A stretch of 5,136 nucleotides of DNA. It comes from Acidobacteriota bacterium. Its GTDB lineage: Bacteria > Acidobacteriota > Thermoanaerobaculia > Thermoanaerobaculales > Thermoanaerobaculaceae. Below the pieces are notes generated by a model. That model did not search any database. It was not told the DNA's origin and was given only the letters and a program-made list of their open reading frames with translations. The position numbers and the translations under genes were made by a program. Shown here one piece after another: positions 1 to 5,136 of the stretch. Within the stretch, counting starts at the first letter, position 1, and each line of letters begins with the position of its first letter. The stretch is taken from contig JAJXUY010000157.1 of assembly GCA_021782525.1 (NCBI GenBank), forward strand, positions 1 to 5,136. Reading direction: 5' to 3'.

Positions 1-1070
1 GGACGCAAACCGATCGCCTTGGCGAGATCCGGGTTGCCGACGAGAAGCCACGCAGTGGCGCCGGCGCCGCCGCGCTTGAGGGCGTCGCCGAAGCGGCGGT
101 AGAAACCGGTCAGCTCCGCGACGTCTCCGAGCCTGACACCGTAGGGAGGGTTGCAGACGATCATCCCGTTCGGCGCCGCTTCCAGCTCGAGCGCGTCCCT
201 CTGGATCGCCTCGACGAATCCGGCGACCCCGGCCGTGGCGGCGTTCCGCCGTATCGCGGCGACCGCCCTGGGGTCGCGGTCCGCGGCGACGATCGGGAAC
301 CTCACCGCGCGCTCGCCGGCTCGTGCCCGCGCGCGCTCGGCCTCGAGCAGGGCGGGCTGGTGGTCGGGCCAGCGCTCGCAGGCGAACCCGCGGTGCAGGC
401 CCGGGGCGCGCCGGGCCGCGATGAGCGCCGCCTCGATGGCGATCGTCCCGGTGCCCGCCATCGGGTCGAGGAGCGGCTGCGAGCCGTCGTATCCAGCCAG
501 CAGGAGGATCCCGGCGGCGAGCGTCTCGGCCAGCGGCGCCGGTCCTCCGCGCGGCCGGTAGCCGCGGTGCGAGAGCGGCTCTCCGGAGCTGTCGAGCGCG
601 AGGTCGGCCCGCTCCCCGACCAGGTGCAGGTGGACCGGCAGGTCGGGTCGTTGCCGGTCGACGTCGGGCCGCTCTCCCCAGCGCGAGCGCAACCGATCGG
701 CGATCGCGTCCTTCACGGTGAGGGCGGCAAACGCCTCGCTGCGGAAGCCGCTGCCGCGTCCGGCGCCCGTAACCGCGAACGTGGACGAGCGCGCGAAAAT
801 CGCCTCCCAGGGCACCGAGGAAGCCAGCTCGTACAGCTCCTCCGGGCCGGCGGCCGGCCCGCGGGCGAGATGGCGCAGCACCCGCATCGCCGCGCGCAGC
901 CCCACGTTCGCCCGGTACATCTCGCCGAGGTCGCCGCGAAAGGTGACCATCCCGCGGCCGCACTCCGCATCGGCGTGGCCGAGCGCCACCAGTTCGTCGC
1001 GCACGACCTCCTCGAGACCGCGGGTGCACGTCGCGATCAGCTCCCAGCGCTCGGGCGCCGTCGAACGCAT
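1..1070 (-). CDS. THUMP-domain class I SAM-dependent RNA methyltransferase (RlmL N-terminal-half-like), 3' end cut by window edge
   Basis: Read on the minus strand from the ATG at 1070-1068, the frame stays open for 356 codons and runs off the left edge, so the C-terminus is missing. The start is supported by AAGG (complement of 1078-1081) 7 nt upstream. Residues about 5-160 match a ferredoxin-like plus THUMP RNA-binding region (ATCTRGLEEVVRDEL near 13-27). HRGYRPRGG at 168-176 is typical of this family just before the catalytic domain. The Rossmann methyltransferase domain shows SAM motif I, DPMAGTGTIAIEAA, at 202-215, a second acidic motif AADRDP at 262-267, and the catalytic NPPYG at 307-311. 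Relatives methylate the exocyclic N2 of guanine in 23S rRNA (E. coli RlmL makes m2G2445), acting in the cytoplasm during ribosome assembly. Stand-alone relatives such as Bacillus YpsC are about 380-390 residues, so roughly 30 residues are probably missing. The exact target base is inferred from family only. It lies 141 nt downstream of rarA on the same strand. Confidence 0.9.
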   Translation of the reverse strand, partial: MRSTAPERWELIATCTRGLEEVVRDELVALGHADAECGRGMVTFRGDLGEMYRANVGLRAAMRVLRHLARGPAAGPEELYELASSVPWEAIFARSSTFAVTGAGRGSGFRSEAFAALTVKDAIADRLRSRWGERPDVDRQRPDLPVHLHLVGERADLALDSSGEPLSHRGYRPRGGPAPLAETLAAGILLLAGYDGSQPLLDPMAGTGTIAIEAALIAARRAPGLHRGFACERWPDHQPALLEAERARARAGERAVRFPIVAADRDPRAVAAIRRNAATAGVAGFVEAIQRDALELEAAPNGMIVCNPPYGVRLGDVAELTGFYRRFGDALKRGGAGATAWLLVGNPDLAKAIGLR

Positions 1071-1077
1071 CCTGCGA

Positions 1078-1100
1078 CCTTACCTCGCCCCGGGGGCGAG
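1078..1100 (-). promoter_or_regulatory. Hairpin next to the ribosome binding site of the methyltransferase gene
   Basis: Positions 1084-1091 and 1093-1100 form a perfect 8-base inverted repeat around one central base (CTCGCCCC-C-GGGGCGAG on the minus strand). In RNA this would fold as a stem of about 7 bp with a 3-nt loop. It ends 2 nt before the AAGG Shine-Dalgarno element at 1081-1078, which is 7 nt from the ATG at 1070. Such a stem could affect ribosome access or mark the end of the upstream rarA transcript, but no U-tract follows. The role is inferred, and GC-rich DNA yields such stems by chance. Confidence 0.35.
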
Positions 1101-1211
1101 CACGGCGGCCACGATCGAATCGCCGGCGAGGCCGTCGGCCGGAGCGAGCTCGGCCGGGCGCCGCCACGGCCTCGAATCGGCCTTGCAGGTCACGCTAGCA
1201 CCACGCCGGGT

Positions 1212-2543
1212 TCACTTCGTCCCCGGCCCGTGCCGGCGGGCGCGCAGCTCGGCGAGGCGTTCCCGGATCCGTTTCTCCCATCCCTCCTCGGTGGGGCGGA
1301 AGAAGCGCTCGGCGGCCAGCTCCGGCGGGAGGCACGCCATCTCCGCCACCTTGCTCTCGGTGTCGTGGGCATAGACGTACCCTTCGCCGTAGCCCAGCTC
1401 CTTCATCAACCGCGTCGGGGCGTTGCGGATGTGCAGCGGGACCGGGTACGCGGGCCGCTCGCCCACGGTGCGTTGCACCCTCCCGTACGCCAGGTAGAGG
1501 GCGTTCGACTTCGGCGCAAGCGCGAGGTAGACCGCCGCCTGCGCGAGCGCGAGGGCGCACTCCGGCATCCCGACGTGCTCGACGGCGTGCGCCGCGGCCG
1601 CGGCCTGCTCGAGCGCTCGCGGGTCCGCCATGCCGACGTCCTCGGAGGCGACGCGCAGCAGCCGGCGCGCCACGAAGCGAGGGGCCGCGCCGCCCTCGAG
1701 CATGCGGCCGAGCCAGTACAGCGACGCATCGACGTCCGAGTTGCGGATCGACTTGTGCAGCGCCGAGATCAGGTTGTAGTGCTCTTCCCCTTCCTTGTCG
1801 TACTTCGCGAGGCGGCGCTGGGCCACCTGCCGCACGATCTCTGCCGTGAGCCGCCCGCCGGCTTCCACCGAGTCGGCCGCGACCTCGAGGAGGTTGAAGG
1901 CGACGCGCGCGTCCCCGCCGGCGAGCCGCACGATCTCGGCGAGAGCGTCCTCGCCCGCGTCGAGGCCGAGCTCGCCCACGCCCCGCTCCCGGTCCGCCAG
2001 CGCCCGCTCGAGCAGCGTGCGGACGTCGGCGTCGTCCAACGGCTCCAACACGTACACCTTCACGCGCGAGAGCAGCGCGGCGTTGAGTTCGAACGAGGGG
2101 TTCTCGGTGGTCGCCCCGATCAGGACGATGTCACCGCTCTCGACGAAGGGGAGGAACGCGTCCTGCTGCGACCGGTTGAAGCGATGGACCTCGTCGACGA
2201 AGAGCACGGTGCGGCGGCCGGTCGAGGCGCGCAGGCGCCGCGCCGACTCCATCACCGCGCGGGCCTCCTTCACCCCCGAAAGCACGGCGGAGAAGGTCAC
2301 GAACTCCGCGTCGCACTCGCGCGCGAGCACCCGCGCCAGCGTCGTCTTGCCGCTGCCGGGCGGGCCCCAGAAGATCACGGAAGGCAGCTCGCCGCGTGCC
2401 ACCAACCTGCGCAGCACGCCGTCTTCGCCGACCAGTGTCCCCTGCCCGACGACCTCGGCGAGCGACCGCGGCCGCATGCGTTCGGCGAGCGGCGTGCCGG
2501 GCGCGAAGCCGCCGCCCTGACCGAACGGCAGCGTGCCGCTCAT
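1212..2543 (-). CDS. rarA: Replication-associated recombination protein RarA (MgsA), AAA+ ATPase
   Basis: The product has 443 residues, the usual length for RarA/MgsA. This family is related to the clamp-loader AAA+ ATPases, forms tetramers, interacts with SSB and acts at stalled replication forks and DNA ends. Visible landmarks are PLAERMRPRSLAEVVGQ (18-34, the family's N-terminal signature), Walker A GPPGSGKTT (60-68), Walker B VLFVDEVHRFN (113-123, with D117-E118), sensor 1 GATTENPS (143-150), LLSRVKVY (157-164, R160 in the arginine-finger position), and sensor 2 GGDARVAFN (209-217, R213). The MgsA C-terminal domain includes SALHKSIRNSDVDASLYW (260-277) and VARRLLRVASEDVGMADPRA (291-310), followed by HIRNAPTRLMKELGYG (371-386). 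All catalytic motifs are intact. The frame extends upstream, but the homology begins just after the ATG at 2543, so that start is chosen. The ATG overlaps the stop of the aldolase gene (ATGA), and only a weak G-rich stretch precedes it, so initiation is probably coupled to the upstream gene. Confidence 0.96.
   Translation of the reverse strand: MSGTLPFGQGGGFAPGTPLAERMRPRSLAEVVGQGTLVGEDGVLRRLVARGELPSVIFWGPPGSGKTTLARVLARECDAEFVTFSAVLSGVKEARAVMESARRLRASTGRRTVLFVDEVHRFNRSQQDAFLPFVESGDIVLIGATTENPSFELNAALLSRVKVYVLEPLDDADVRTLLERALADRERGVGELGLDAGEDALAEIVRLAGGDARVAFNLLEVAADSVEAGGRLTAEIVRQVAQRRLAKYDKEGEEHYNLISALHKSIRNSDVDASLYWLGRMLEGGAAPRFVARRLLRVASEDVGMADPRALEQAAAAAHAVEHVGMPECALALAQAAVYLALAPKSNALYLAYGRVQRTVGERPAYPVPLHIRNAPTRLMKELGYGEGYVYAHDTESKVAEMACLPPELAAERFFRPTEEGWEKRIRERLAELRARRHGPGTK
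2540..2543 (-). other. ATGA stop/start overlap coupling the aldolase gene to rarA
   Basis: On the minus strand the four bases ATGA contain the rarA start codon (2543-2541) and the aldolase stop codon TGA (2542-2540). Such overlaps commonly let the terminating ribosome restart on the next gene. The bases upstream of rarA are G-rich but hold no clear AGGAGG, which is consistent with dependence on coupling. The overlap is seen directly; the coupling is inferred. Confidence 0.85.
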
Positions 2544-3121
2544 ACCGCCCCCGCCCGGCGGCCGGCGGCCAGCGCGACCCCGGCGAGCAGCTCCAGCACC
2601 TCGACGCGCTCGACCGCCTGGGCCAAGTCGCTCCCGGCGCAGAAGACGCCGTGGCCGAGGAGGACGGCCGCAGGCGCGCGCCGGAGCGCGTCGGCACACG
2701 CCGCCGCCAGATCCTCGCTCCCCGGCGCCGCGGCCGGGACCAGCTCGACGCGCGGCACCAGTGCCAGGCCCTCCTCGAGGGCGTGCGGATCGGGCACCCA
2801 CCCGCTGGCGGCGAGCGCGAGCACGCCGGGCGGGTGCGCGTGGACGAGCGCCCGGACGTCCGGACAGGCGCGGTAGACGGCGTAGTGCGCCAGGGCTTCG
2901 CTCGAGGCGGCCGCCGGAGGCGGCCCGTCCAGCGCGCCGAGCACGAGGTCGGCGCCGCTCAGCCGGCCCTTGTCGGCGCCCCGCGGCGTCAGCAGCACGG
3001 CGCCGCTACCGATCCGGCACGAGAGGTTGCCCTCGCGGCCCCTGACGAGGCCGCGCCGGGCCAGCACCGCCCCCGCCGCGACCAGCTCCGCCCGCCGTAA
3101 CGCTTCCGTCCACAACGTCAT
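2540..3121 (-). CDS. Class II aldolase/adducin-family protein, short zinc-dependent form
   Basis: The product has 193 residues. The class II aldolase fold is recognised from GNLS (31-34), TPRGADKGRL (45-54), SSE (73-75), the zinc-binding pair HAH (94-96) and GHG (156-158). With E. coli L-fuculose-1-phosphate aldolase FucA as reference (catalytic E73; zinc ligands H92, H94, H155), the equivalents are E75, H94, H96 and H157, all at a constant offset of +2. An active zinc site is therefore likely. Members cleave or epimerise sugar phosphates (FucA, AraD) or dehydrate methylthioribulose-1-phosphate (MtnB). The substrate cannot be told here. The protein is about 20 residues shorter than FucA and ends soon after the last helix, so it lacks the FucA tail tyrosine, and I see no tyrosine in the region matching FucA Y113. 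The frame is open upstream to 3307, but that would overlap the TPR gene by about 100 nt and the extra residues are low-complexity. The ATG at 3121 has GAGG about 8 nt upstream and starts at the domain. Its TGA overlaps the rarA ATG. Confidence 0.9.
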   Translation of the reverse strand: MTLWTEALRRAELVAAGAVLARRGLVRGREGNLSCRIGSGAVLLTPRGADKGRLSGADLVLGALDGPPPAAASSEALAHYAVYRACPDVRALVHAHPPGVLALAASGWVPDPHALEEGLALVPRVELVPAAAPGSEDLAAACADALRRAPAAVLLGHGVFCAGSDLAQAVERVEVLELLAGVALAAGRRAGAV

Positions 3122-3134
3122 CGCGAAACCTCGA

Positions 3135-3171
3135 CCGGTGCCCGCAACGAGTGTACCGCCCGCGGCACCGG
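3135..3171 (-). repeat. Inverted repeat in the leader of the aldolase gene
   Basis: CCGGTGCC at 3135-3142 and GGCACCGG at 3164-3171 are perfect 8-base inverted copies separated by 21 bases, in the 82-nt gap between the TPR gene and the aldolase gene. The pair could be a protein-binding site or an RNA stem. On the minus strand the spacer contains TACACT (3155-3150), an acceptable -10 hexamer that would start transcription near 3143-3145, about 22-24 nt before the ATG. No good -35 hexamer is visible. There is no U-tract, so a simple intrinsic terminator is not supported. Confidence 0.35.
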
Positions 3172-3203
3172 ACGCTCCTGTCCCCTCGTCGCGGCGCGGC
3201 GTG

Positions 3204-3833
3204 TCACTTCGCCCGGCGCGCGATCTCGGATTCGAGACCGGACAGGTCCGGGAGGTTCGGAACCTTCCCCTGGAGCTGCTTGAGCTTGTCCACCTCCTGC
3301 TTCGCACCGGCCGGGTCGTTGAGGTCGAACAGGCGGACCACGGCGGCGTTGTAACGCGACTGCCAGTGTTCCGGGTGCACGTCGGCCGCCTTGTCGAAGA
3401 GCTCGACGGCCTTCTTCGGCTGGCCGATCTCCTTGTAGGCGACGCCGAGGTCGGTCATCACGTCGGCGGAGTCGTCCTTGATGGCGCGCGCCCTCTCGTA
3501 GTACTGCACCGCCTTGATGAAGTCGTTGAGGTCGTACTCGGTGTTGGCCATCTGGACGAGGTGGTCATAGTTCTTCGGGTCCTTCGCCAGCAGGCCCTCG
3601 AGCTCGCGAGCCTGCTCCAGCAGCTGCGGATTGGCGGTGGCGGCGGTCCGCCCGCCGGTGGGCGGCTTTTGCGCCTCGCCCGAGAGCGCCGGCGCCCCGG
3701 GCACCCCCGCGTGCGGGTTAGCGCTGGCCGCCGCCGGAGGCGCGGCCTCCGGCTGGCGCTGACCGATCAGGTACCCCGCAAAGAAACCGAGCAACACGCC
3801 CACCACCGCCGTGACCACCGGGTTCTTCCACAT
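3204..3833 (-). CDS. Membrane-anchored tetratricopeptide (TPR) repeat protein
   Basis: The product has 209 residues. The N-terminus MWKNP is followed by a single hydrophobic segment (about 5-24) with glycines at 12, 16, 20 and 24, a perfect GxxxGxxxGxxxG glycine zipper. No signal-peptidase site is evident, so it is probably a membrane anchor with the rest exported, though orientation is inferred. Residues about 27-68 are a Pro/Ala/Gly-rich linker. The C-terminal part is made of TPR helices: about 87-120 (with ANTEYDLNDFIKAVQYYERA), 121-154 (DLGVAYKEIGQPKKAVELFD) and a weaker third unit at 155-188 (YNAAVVRLFDLNDPAGAKQE). TPRs are protein-protein scaffolds, and no enzymatic motif is present. 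The ATG is preceded by AAGGAG with a 6-nt spacer. The gene starts 20 nt after the stop of the secreted coiled-coil gene, so the two are almost certainly co-transcribed and may work together at the envelope. The specific partner is unknown. Confidence 0.88.
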   Translation of the reverse strand: MWKNPVVTAVVGVLLGFFAGYLIGQRQPEAAPPAAASANPHAGVPGAPALSGEAQKPPTGGRTAATANPQLLEQARELEGLLAKDPKNYDHLVQMANTEYDLNDFIKAVQYYERARAIKDDSADVMTDLGVAYKEIGQPKKAVELFDKAADVHPEHWQSRYNAAVVRLFDLNDPAGAKQEVDKLKQLQGKVPNLPDLSGLESEIARRAK

Positions 3834-3839
3834 CGATCT

Positions 3840-3845
3840 CTCCTT
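3840..3845 (-). promoter_or_regulatory. Strong Shine-Dalgarno site of the TPR gene
   Basis: The complement of 3840-3845 reads AAGGAG, 6 nt before the ATG at 3833, within the 20-nt gap between the two envelope genes. It decides the TPR start and shows that this gene can be translated independently of the upstream one. Confidence 0.8.
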
Positions 3846-3853
3846 GACCTTTC

Positions 3854-4591
3854 TCAGGGTTGTGCTGGTTGAGCTTCACGCCGTGCGACCCAGGTTCCCG
3901 ACCCGGGCATGCCGACGGCGAGGTTCGTCGCTTCCCAGGTGCCTTCCAGACGCTTCTCATTCCCCCGCAGCACCAACGTGCCGGTGTAGACCGCGACGAA
4001 CCCTTGCTGGGTGTCGATGCGCTCGAGGCGCAGGTCGTTGCCGACCAGCGTCCCCCGCAGCGAGCCCCGCCATCCGCCGGAGAGCTGGTAGACGCCGGTC
4101 ACGATCGTCCCGTCGAGTCGCAGGTCGAACACGCCGGTCAAGCCGCCGGGCTCGATCGCCACCGTCCAGCGGCCCGAGAGCTCGTCGCCAGCCGCCTGCC
4201 TCGCCTCCTCCATCCGCCGGATCTCCGCCTGGACCTGATCGAGGTAGGCCCTGCGGGCGCCGACCGTGGCGCGGAGCTGGTCGGCGGTGCCGAGCAGCGC
4301 CGTCAGTTCGGACTCGGCGTGCCGCAGGTCGGAGGATCGTGCCGTGTAACCGCCGAGGTCCTCCCCGTCCTTCTGGGCCCGCAGGAGGTCGTCACCGAGC
4401 CTGACCAGGCGATCGCACGCGCCCCTGATCTGGTCCTGGACCCGCTCGAGCGTGGCGAGGTCGGAGGCCATCAGCCGGTTCTCGATGTCGCGCTGCGTCT
4501 TGAACACCTCGAGCGCCCCGTCGTGGCGCTGCGCAGACGCCGAGCCCGCCAGCATCAACACCGCCGTCGCAACCGCCGTGGTGCGCCACAT
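3854..4591 (-). CDS. Secreted coiled-coil protein with C-terminal beta-rich domain, function unknown
   Basis: The product has 245 residues. Residues 1-20 form a classical Sec signal peptide: MWR, a hydrophobic core, then ASA before Q21 as the likely signal peptidase I site. There is no lipobox cysteine. Residues about 25-135 are charged and heptad-like (MASDLATLERVQDQIRG; LDQVQAEIRRMEEARQAA), indicating long helices or a coiled coil. From SGRW (139-142) the sequence becomes alternating and glycine-rich with repeated beta-strand signatures: GVFDLRLDGTIVTGVYQLSG (153-172), WRGSLRGTLVGNDLRLERI (174-192), YTGTLVLRGNEKRLEGTWEA (202-221), ending in GSGTWVARR. The repeated hydrophobic-glycine turns resemble small extracellular beta-barrel or lipocalin-like domains, but I cannot name the family. 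The single Cys (59) argues against disulfides. The ATG at 4591 has GGGGGAG 8 nt upstream. It is the first gene of the minus-strand cluster and is followed after 20 nt by the TPR protein. It probably acts in the periplasm or outside the cell. Confidence 0.82.
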   Translation of the reverse strand: MWRTTAVATAVLMLAGSASAQRHDGALEVFKTQRDIENRLMASDLATLERVQDQIRGACDRLVRLGDDLLRAQKDGEDLGGYTARSSDLRHAESELTALLGTADQLRATVGARRAYLDQVQAEIRRMEEARQAAGDELSGRWTVAIEPGGLTGVFDLRLDGTIVTGVYQLSGGWRGSLRGTLVGNDLRLERIDTQQGFVAVYTGTLVLRGNEKRLEGTWEATNLAVGMPGSGTWVARREAQPAQP

Positions 4592-4749
4592 ACCCAGGTC
4601 TCCCCCGCCGGTGCCGCCGCGAGTCGGTCCCGGCGACGCCGCTCACCTCGTTCGCCCGCGGTCGCGCCTCCGGCCGCTCGCCGACGGCCCGGACCGCGCC
4701 TCAACACTAGCATAGGAGGCATCCGAGCGCCTTTGACTAGAATGCGTTC
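4592..4749. promoter_or_regulatory. Divergent intergenic region between the envelope cluster and the thioesterase gene
   Basis: This 158-nt spacer separates two divergent starts and should hold promoters for both directions. The part nearest the thioesterase (about 4701-4749) is noticeably more AT-rich than the rest of the window. On the minus strand, TATGCT (4714-4709) is a possible -10 hexamer with only a poor -35 (GTCAAA about 17 nt further upstream). It would give a leader of about 110 nt for the secreted-protein gene. No terminator or recognisable riboswitch is seen. Confidence 0.45.
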
Positions 4750-4750
4750 A
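4738..4750 (+). promoter_or_regulatory. Putative -10 element for a leaderless thioesterase transcript
   Basis: TAGAAT at 4738-4743 fits the TANNNT -10 consensus and ends 6 nt before the ATG at 4750. A transcript starting about 7 nt downstream of the hexamer would begin at the A of the start codon. There is no Shine-Dalgarno sequence in the 20 nt before the ATG, as expected for a leaderless mRNA. The -35 region (4715-4720, GGAGGC) does not match TTGACA, which is common for leaderless promoters in GC-rich bacteria. This is inference from spacing alone. Confidence 0.4.
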
Positions 4751-5136
4751 TGACCATCCAGGAGACGCGCCAGCCGGCGATCCGCGTGACCCTCATGCCC
4801 CGCGACACGAACCCCCACGGCACGATCTTCGGAGGGGTGATCCTCTCCTACATCGACCAGGCCGGGGCGATCGAGGCCCGCCTTCACGGCGCCGACAAGG
4901 TGGTGACCGTGGCGATGGAAAAGGTCGTGTTCCACGCGCCGGTCCACGTCGGCGACCTGGCATCGTTCTACGCGGAGCTGGTCCGCGTCGGCCGCACCTC
5001 GATCACCGTCAAGGTCGTCGTTGAGGTCGCGCCAGCGCGCGGATGCGAGCCGCCGACCCGGGTGACGGAGGCCGAGATCACCTACGTCAACGTCGACGGC
5101 TCCGGTGCCCCGACCCCGATCCGACCGGCCCCGTGA
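4750..5136 (+). CDS. Acyl-CoA thioesterase, hotdog fold (YciA/4HBT type)
   Basis: The product has 128 residues, close to E. coli YciA (about 132). The hotdog signature is clear: PRDTNPHGTIFGGVILSYID (17-36), where HG (23-24) and the GG turn lead into the central helix, and D36 is in the catalytic acid position of YciA-like enzymes (HGxIFGG...MD). Next come the conserved strand VTVAMEKVVFHAPVHVGDL (52-70), GRTSITVKVVVEV (81-93) and RVTEAEITYVNVD (104-116). These enzymes hydrolyse acyl-CoA thioesters to free acid and CoA in the cytosol, usually as dimers or hexamers, and control acyl-CoA pools. Chain-length preference cannot be read from the sequence. The in-frame TAG at 4738-4740 fixes the start downstream of it, and the ATG at 4750 is the only sensible choice. 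The TGA is the last codon of the window. The gene is divergent from the rest and probably monocistronic or the first of a rightward operon. Confidence 0.93.
   Translation: MTIQETRQPAIRVTLMPRDTNPHGTIFGGVILSYIDQAGAIEARLHGADKVVTVAMEKVVFHAPVHVGDLASFYAELVRVGRTSITVKVVVEVAPARGCEPPTRVTEAEITYVNVDGSGAPTPIRPAP

Noticed and set aside
2544..2801. Upstream extension of the rarA frame to 2801 (529 codons)
   Set aside because: The extra residues are Arg/Gly/Ala-rich, lie inside the aldolase gene and have no counterpart in RarA proteins. The ATG at 2543 gives the family length and N-terminus.
360..2876. An 838-codon open frame on the plus strand, antisense to the methyltransferase, rarA and aldolase genes
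   Set aside because: Its product is Arg/Ala/Gly-rich low-complexity sequence with no domain signature, and it crosses three well-recognised genes and their junctions. High-GC codon bias removes stops from antisense frames.
3122..3307. Upstream extension of the aldolase frame to 3307
   Set aside because: It would overlap the TPR coding region by about 100 nt and adds Ser/Arg-rich sequence outside the aldolase fold. The ATG at 3121 has a ribosome binding site and fits FucA register.
4698..4720. GCCTC...GAGGC inverted repeat (5-base arms, 13-base loop) in the divergent spacer
   Set aside because: The arms are too short to separate from chance in GC-rich DNA, although it does overlap the possible minus-strand -10 element.
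4733..4738. TTGACT as a -35 box for the thioesterase gene
   Set aside because: The matching -10 would fall inside the coding region (about 4755-4761), where no TANNNT hexamer sits at the right distance. The TAGAAT overlap explains the region better.
3860..4753. A 297-codon plus-strand frame opposite the secreted-protein gene
   Set aside because: It starts with TTG, is compositionally biased, and lies antisense to a gene with a clear signal peptide and ribosome binding site. No recognisable domain.
1..5136. Search for mobile elements, CRISPR arrays, tRNA genes, toxin-antitoxin pairs or defence genes
   Set aside because: No transposase or integrase motifs, no regularly spaced repeats, no tRNA-like cloverleaf and no small gene pairs were seen. 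All sizeable coding capacity is explained by the six genes listed.

Overview
The window is high-GC DNA (about 70% by eye) with strong G/C bias at third codon positions. That bias is why long stop-free frames run antisense to the real genes. It looks like the chromosome of a free-living GC-rich bacterium. An acidobacterial, deltaproteobacterial/myxobacterial or related environmental lineage would fit, but nothing here fixes the taxonomy. I see no mobile element, CRISPR array, tRNA or rRNA.

Layout: five genes lie head to tail on the minus strand and one gene diverges on the plus strand. Reading the minus strand from right to left: (i) a secreted protein with a coiled coil and a C-terminal beta-rich domain (4591-3854); (ii) 20 nt later, a membrane-anchored TPR protein (3833-3204); (iii) 82 nt later, a short class II aldolase/adducin-family enzyme (3121-2540); (iv) overlapping it by an ATGA junction, the replication-associated AAA+ ATPase RarA/MgsA (2543-1212); (v) 141 nt later, a THUMP-domain RNA methyltransferase related to the N-terminal half of RlmL (1070 to the left edge, C-terminus cut off). 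On the plus strand, after a 158-nt divergent intergenic region, a hotdog-fold acyl-CoA thioesterase of the YciA type (4750-5136) ends exactly at the right edge.

Functionally, genes (i) and (ii) look like a small cell-envelope pair of unknown role. Genes (iii) and (iv) are probably translationally coupled although one is a sugar-phosphate-type enzyme and the other a DNA-replication fork factor. Gene (v) is a ribosomal-RNA modification enzyme, and the thioesterase works in acyl-CoA turnover. This is a mixed housekeeping neighbourhood rather than one pathway.

The points most worth a second look are the uncharacterised envelope pair with its perfect glycine zipper, the apparently leaderless (or minigene-coupled) start of the thioesterase, the aldolase-rarA overlap, and two inverted repeats beside start codons. 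I did not find convincing evidence for a new defence, mobile or biosynthetic system.
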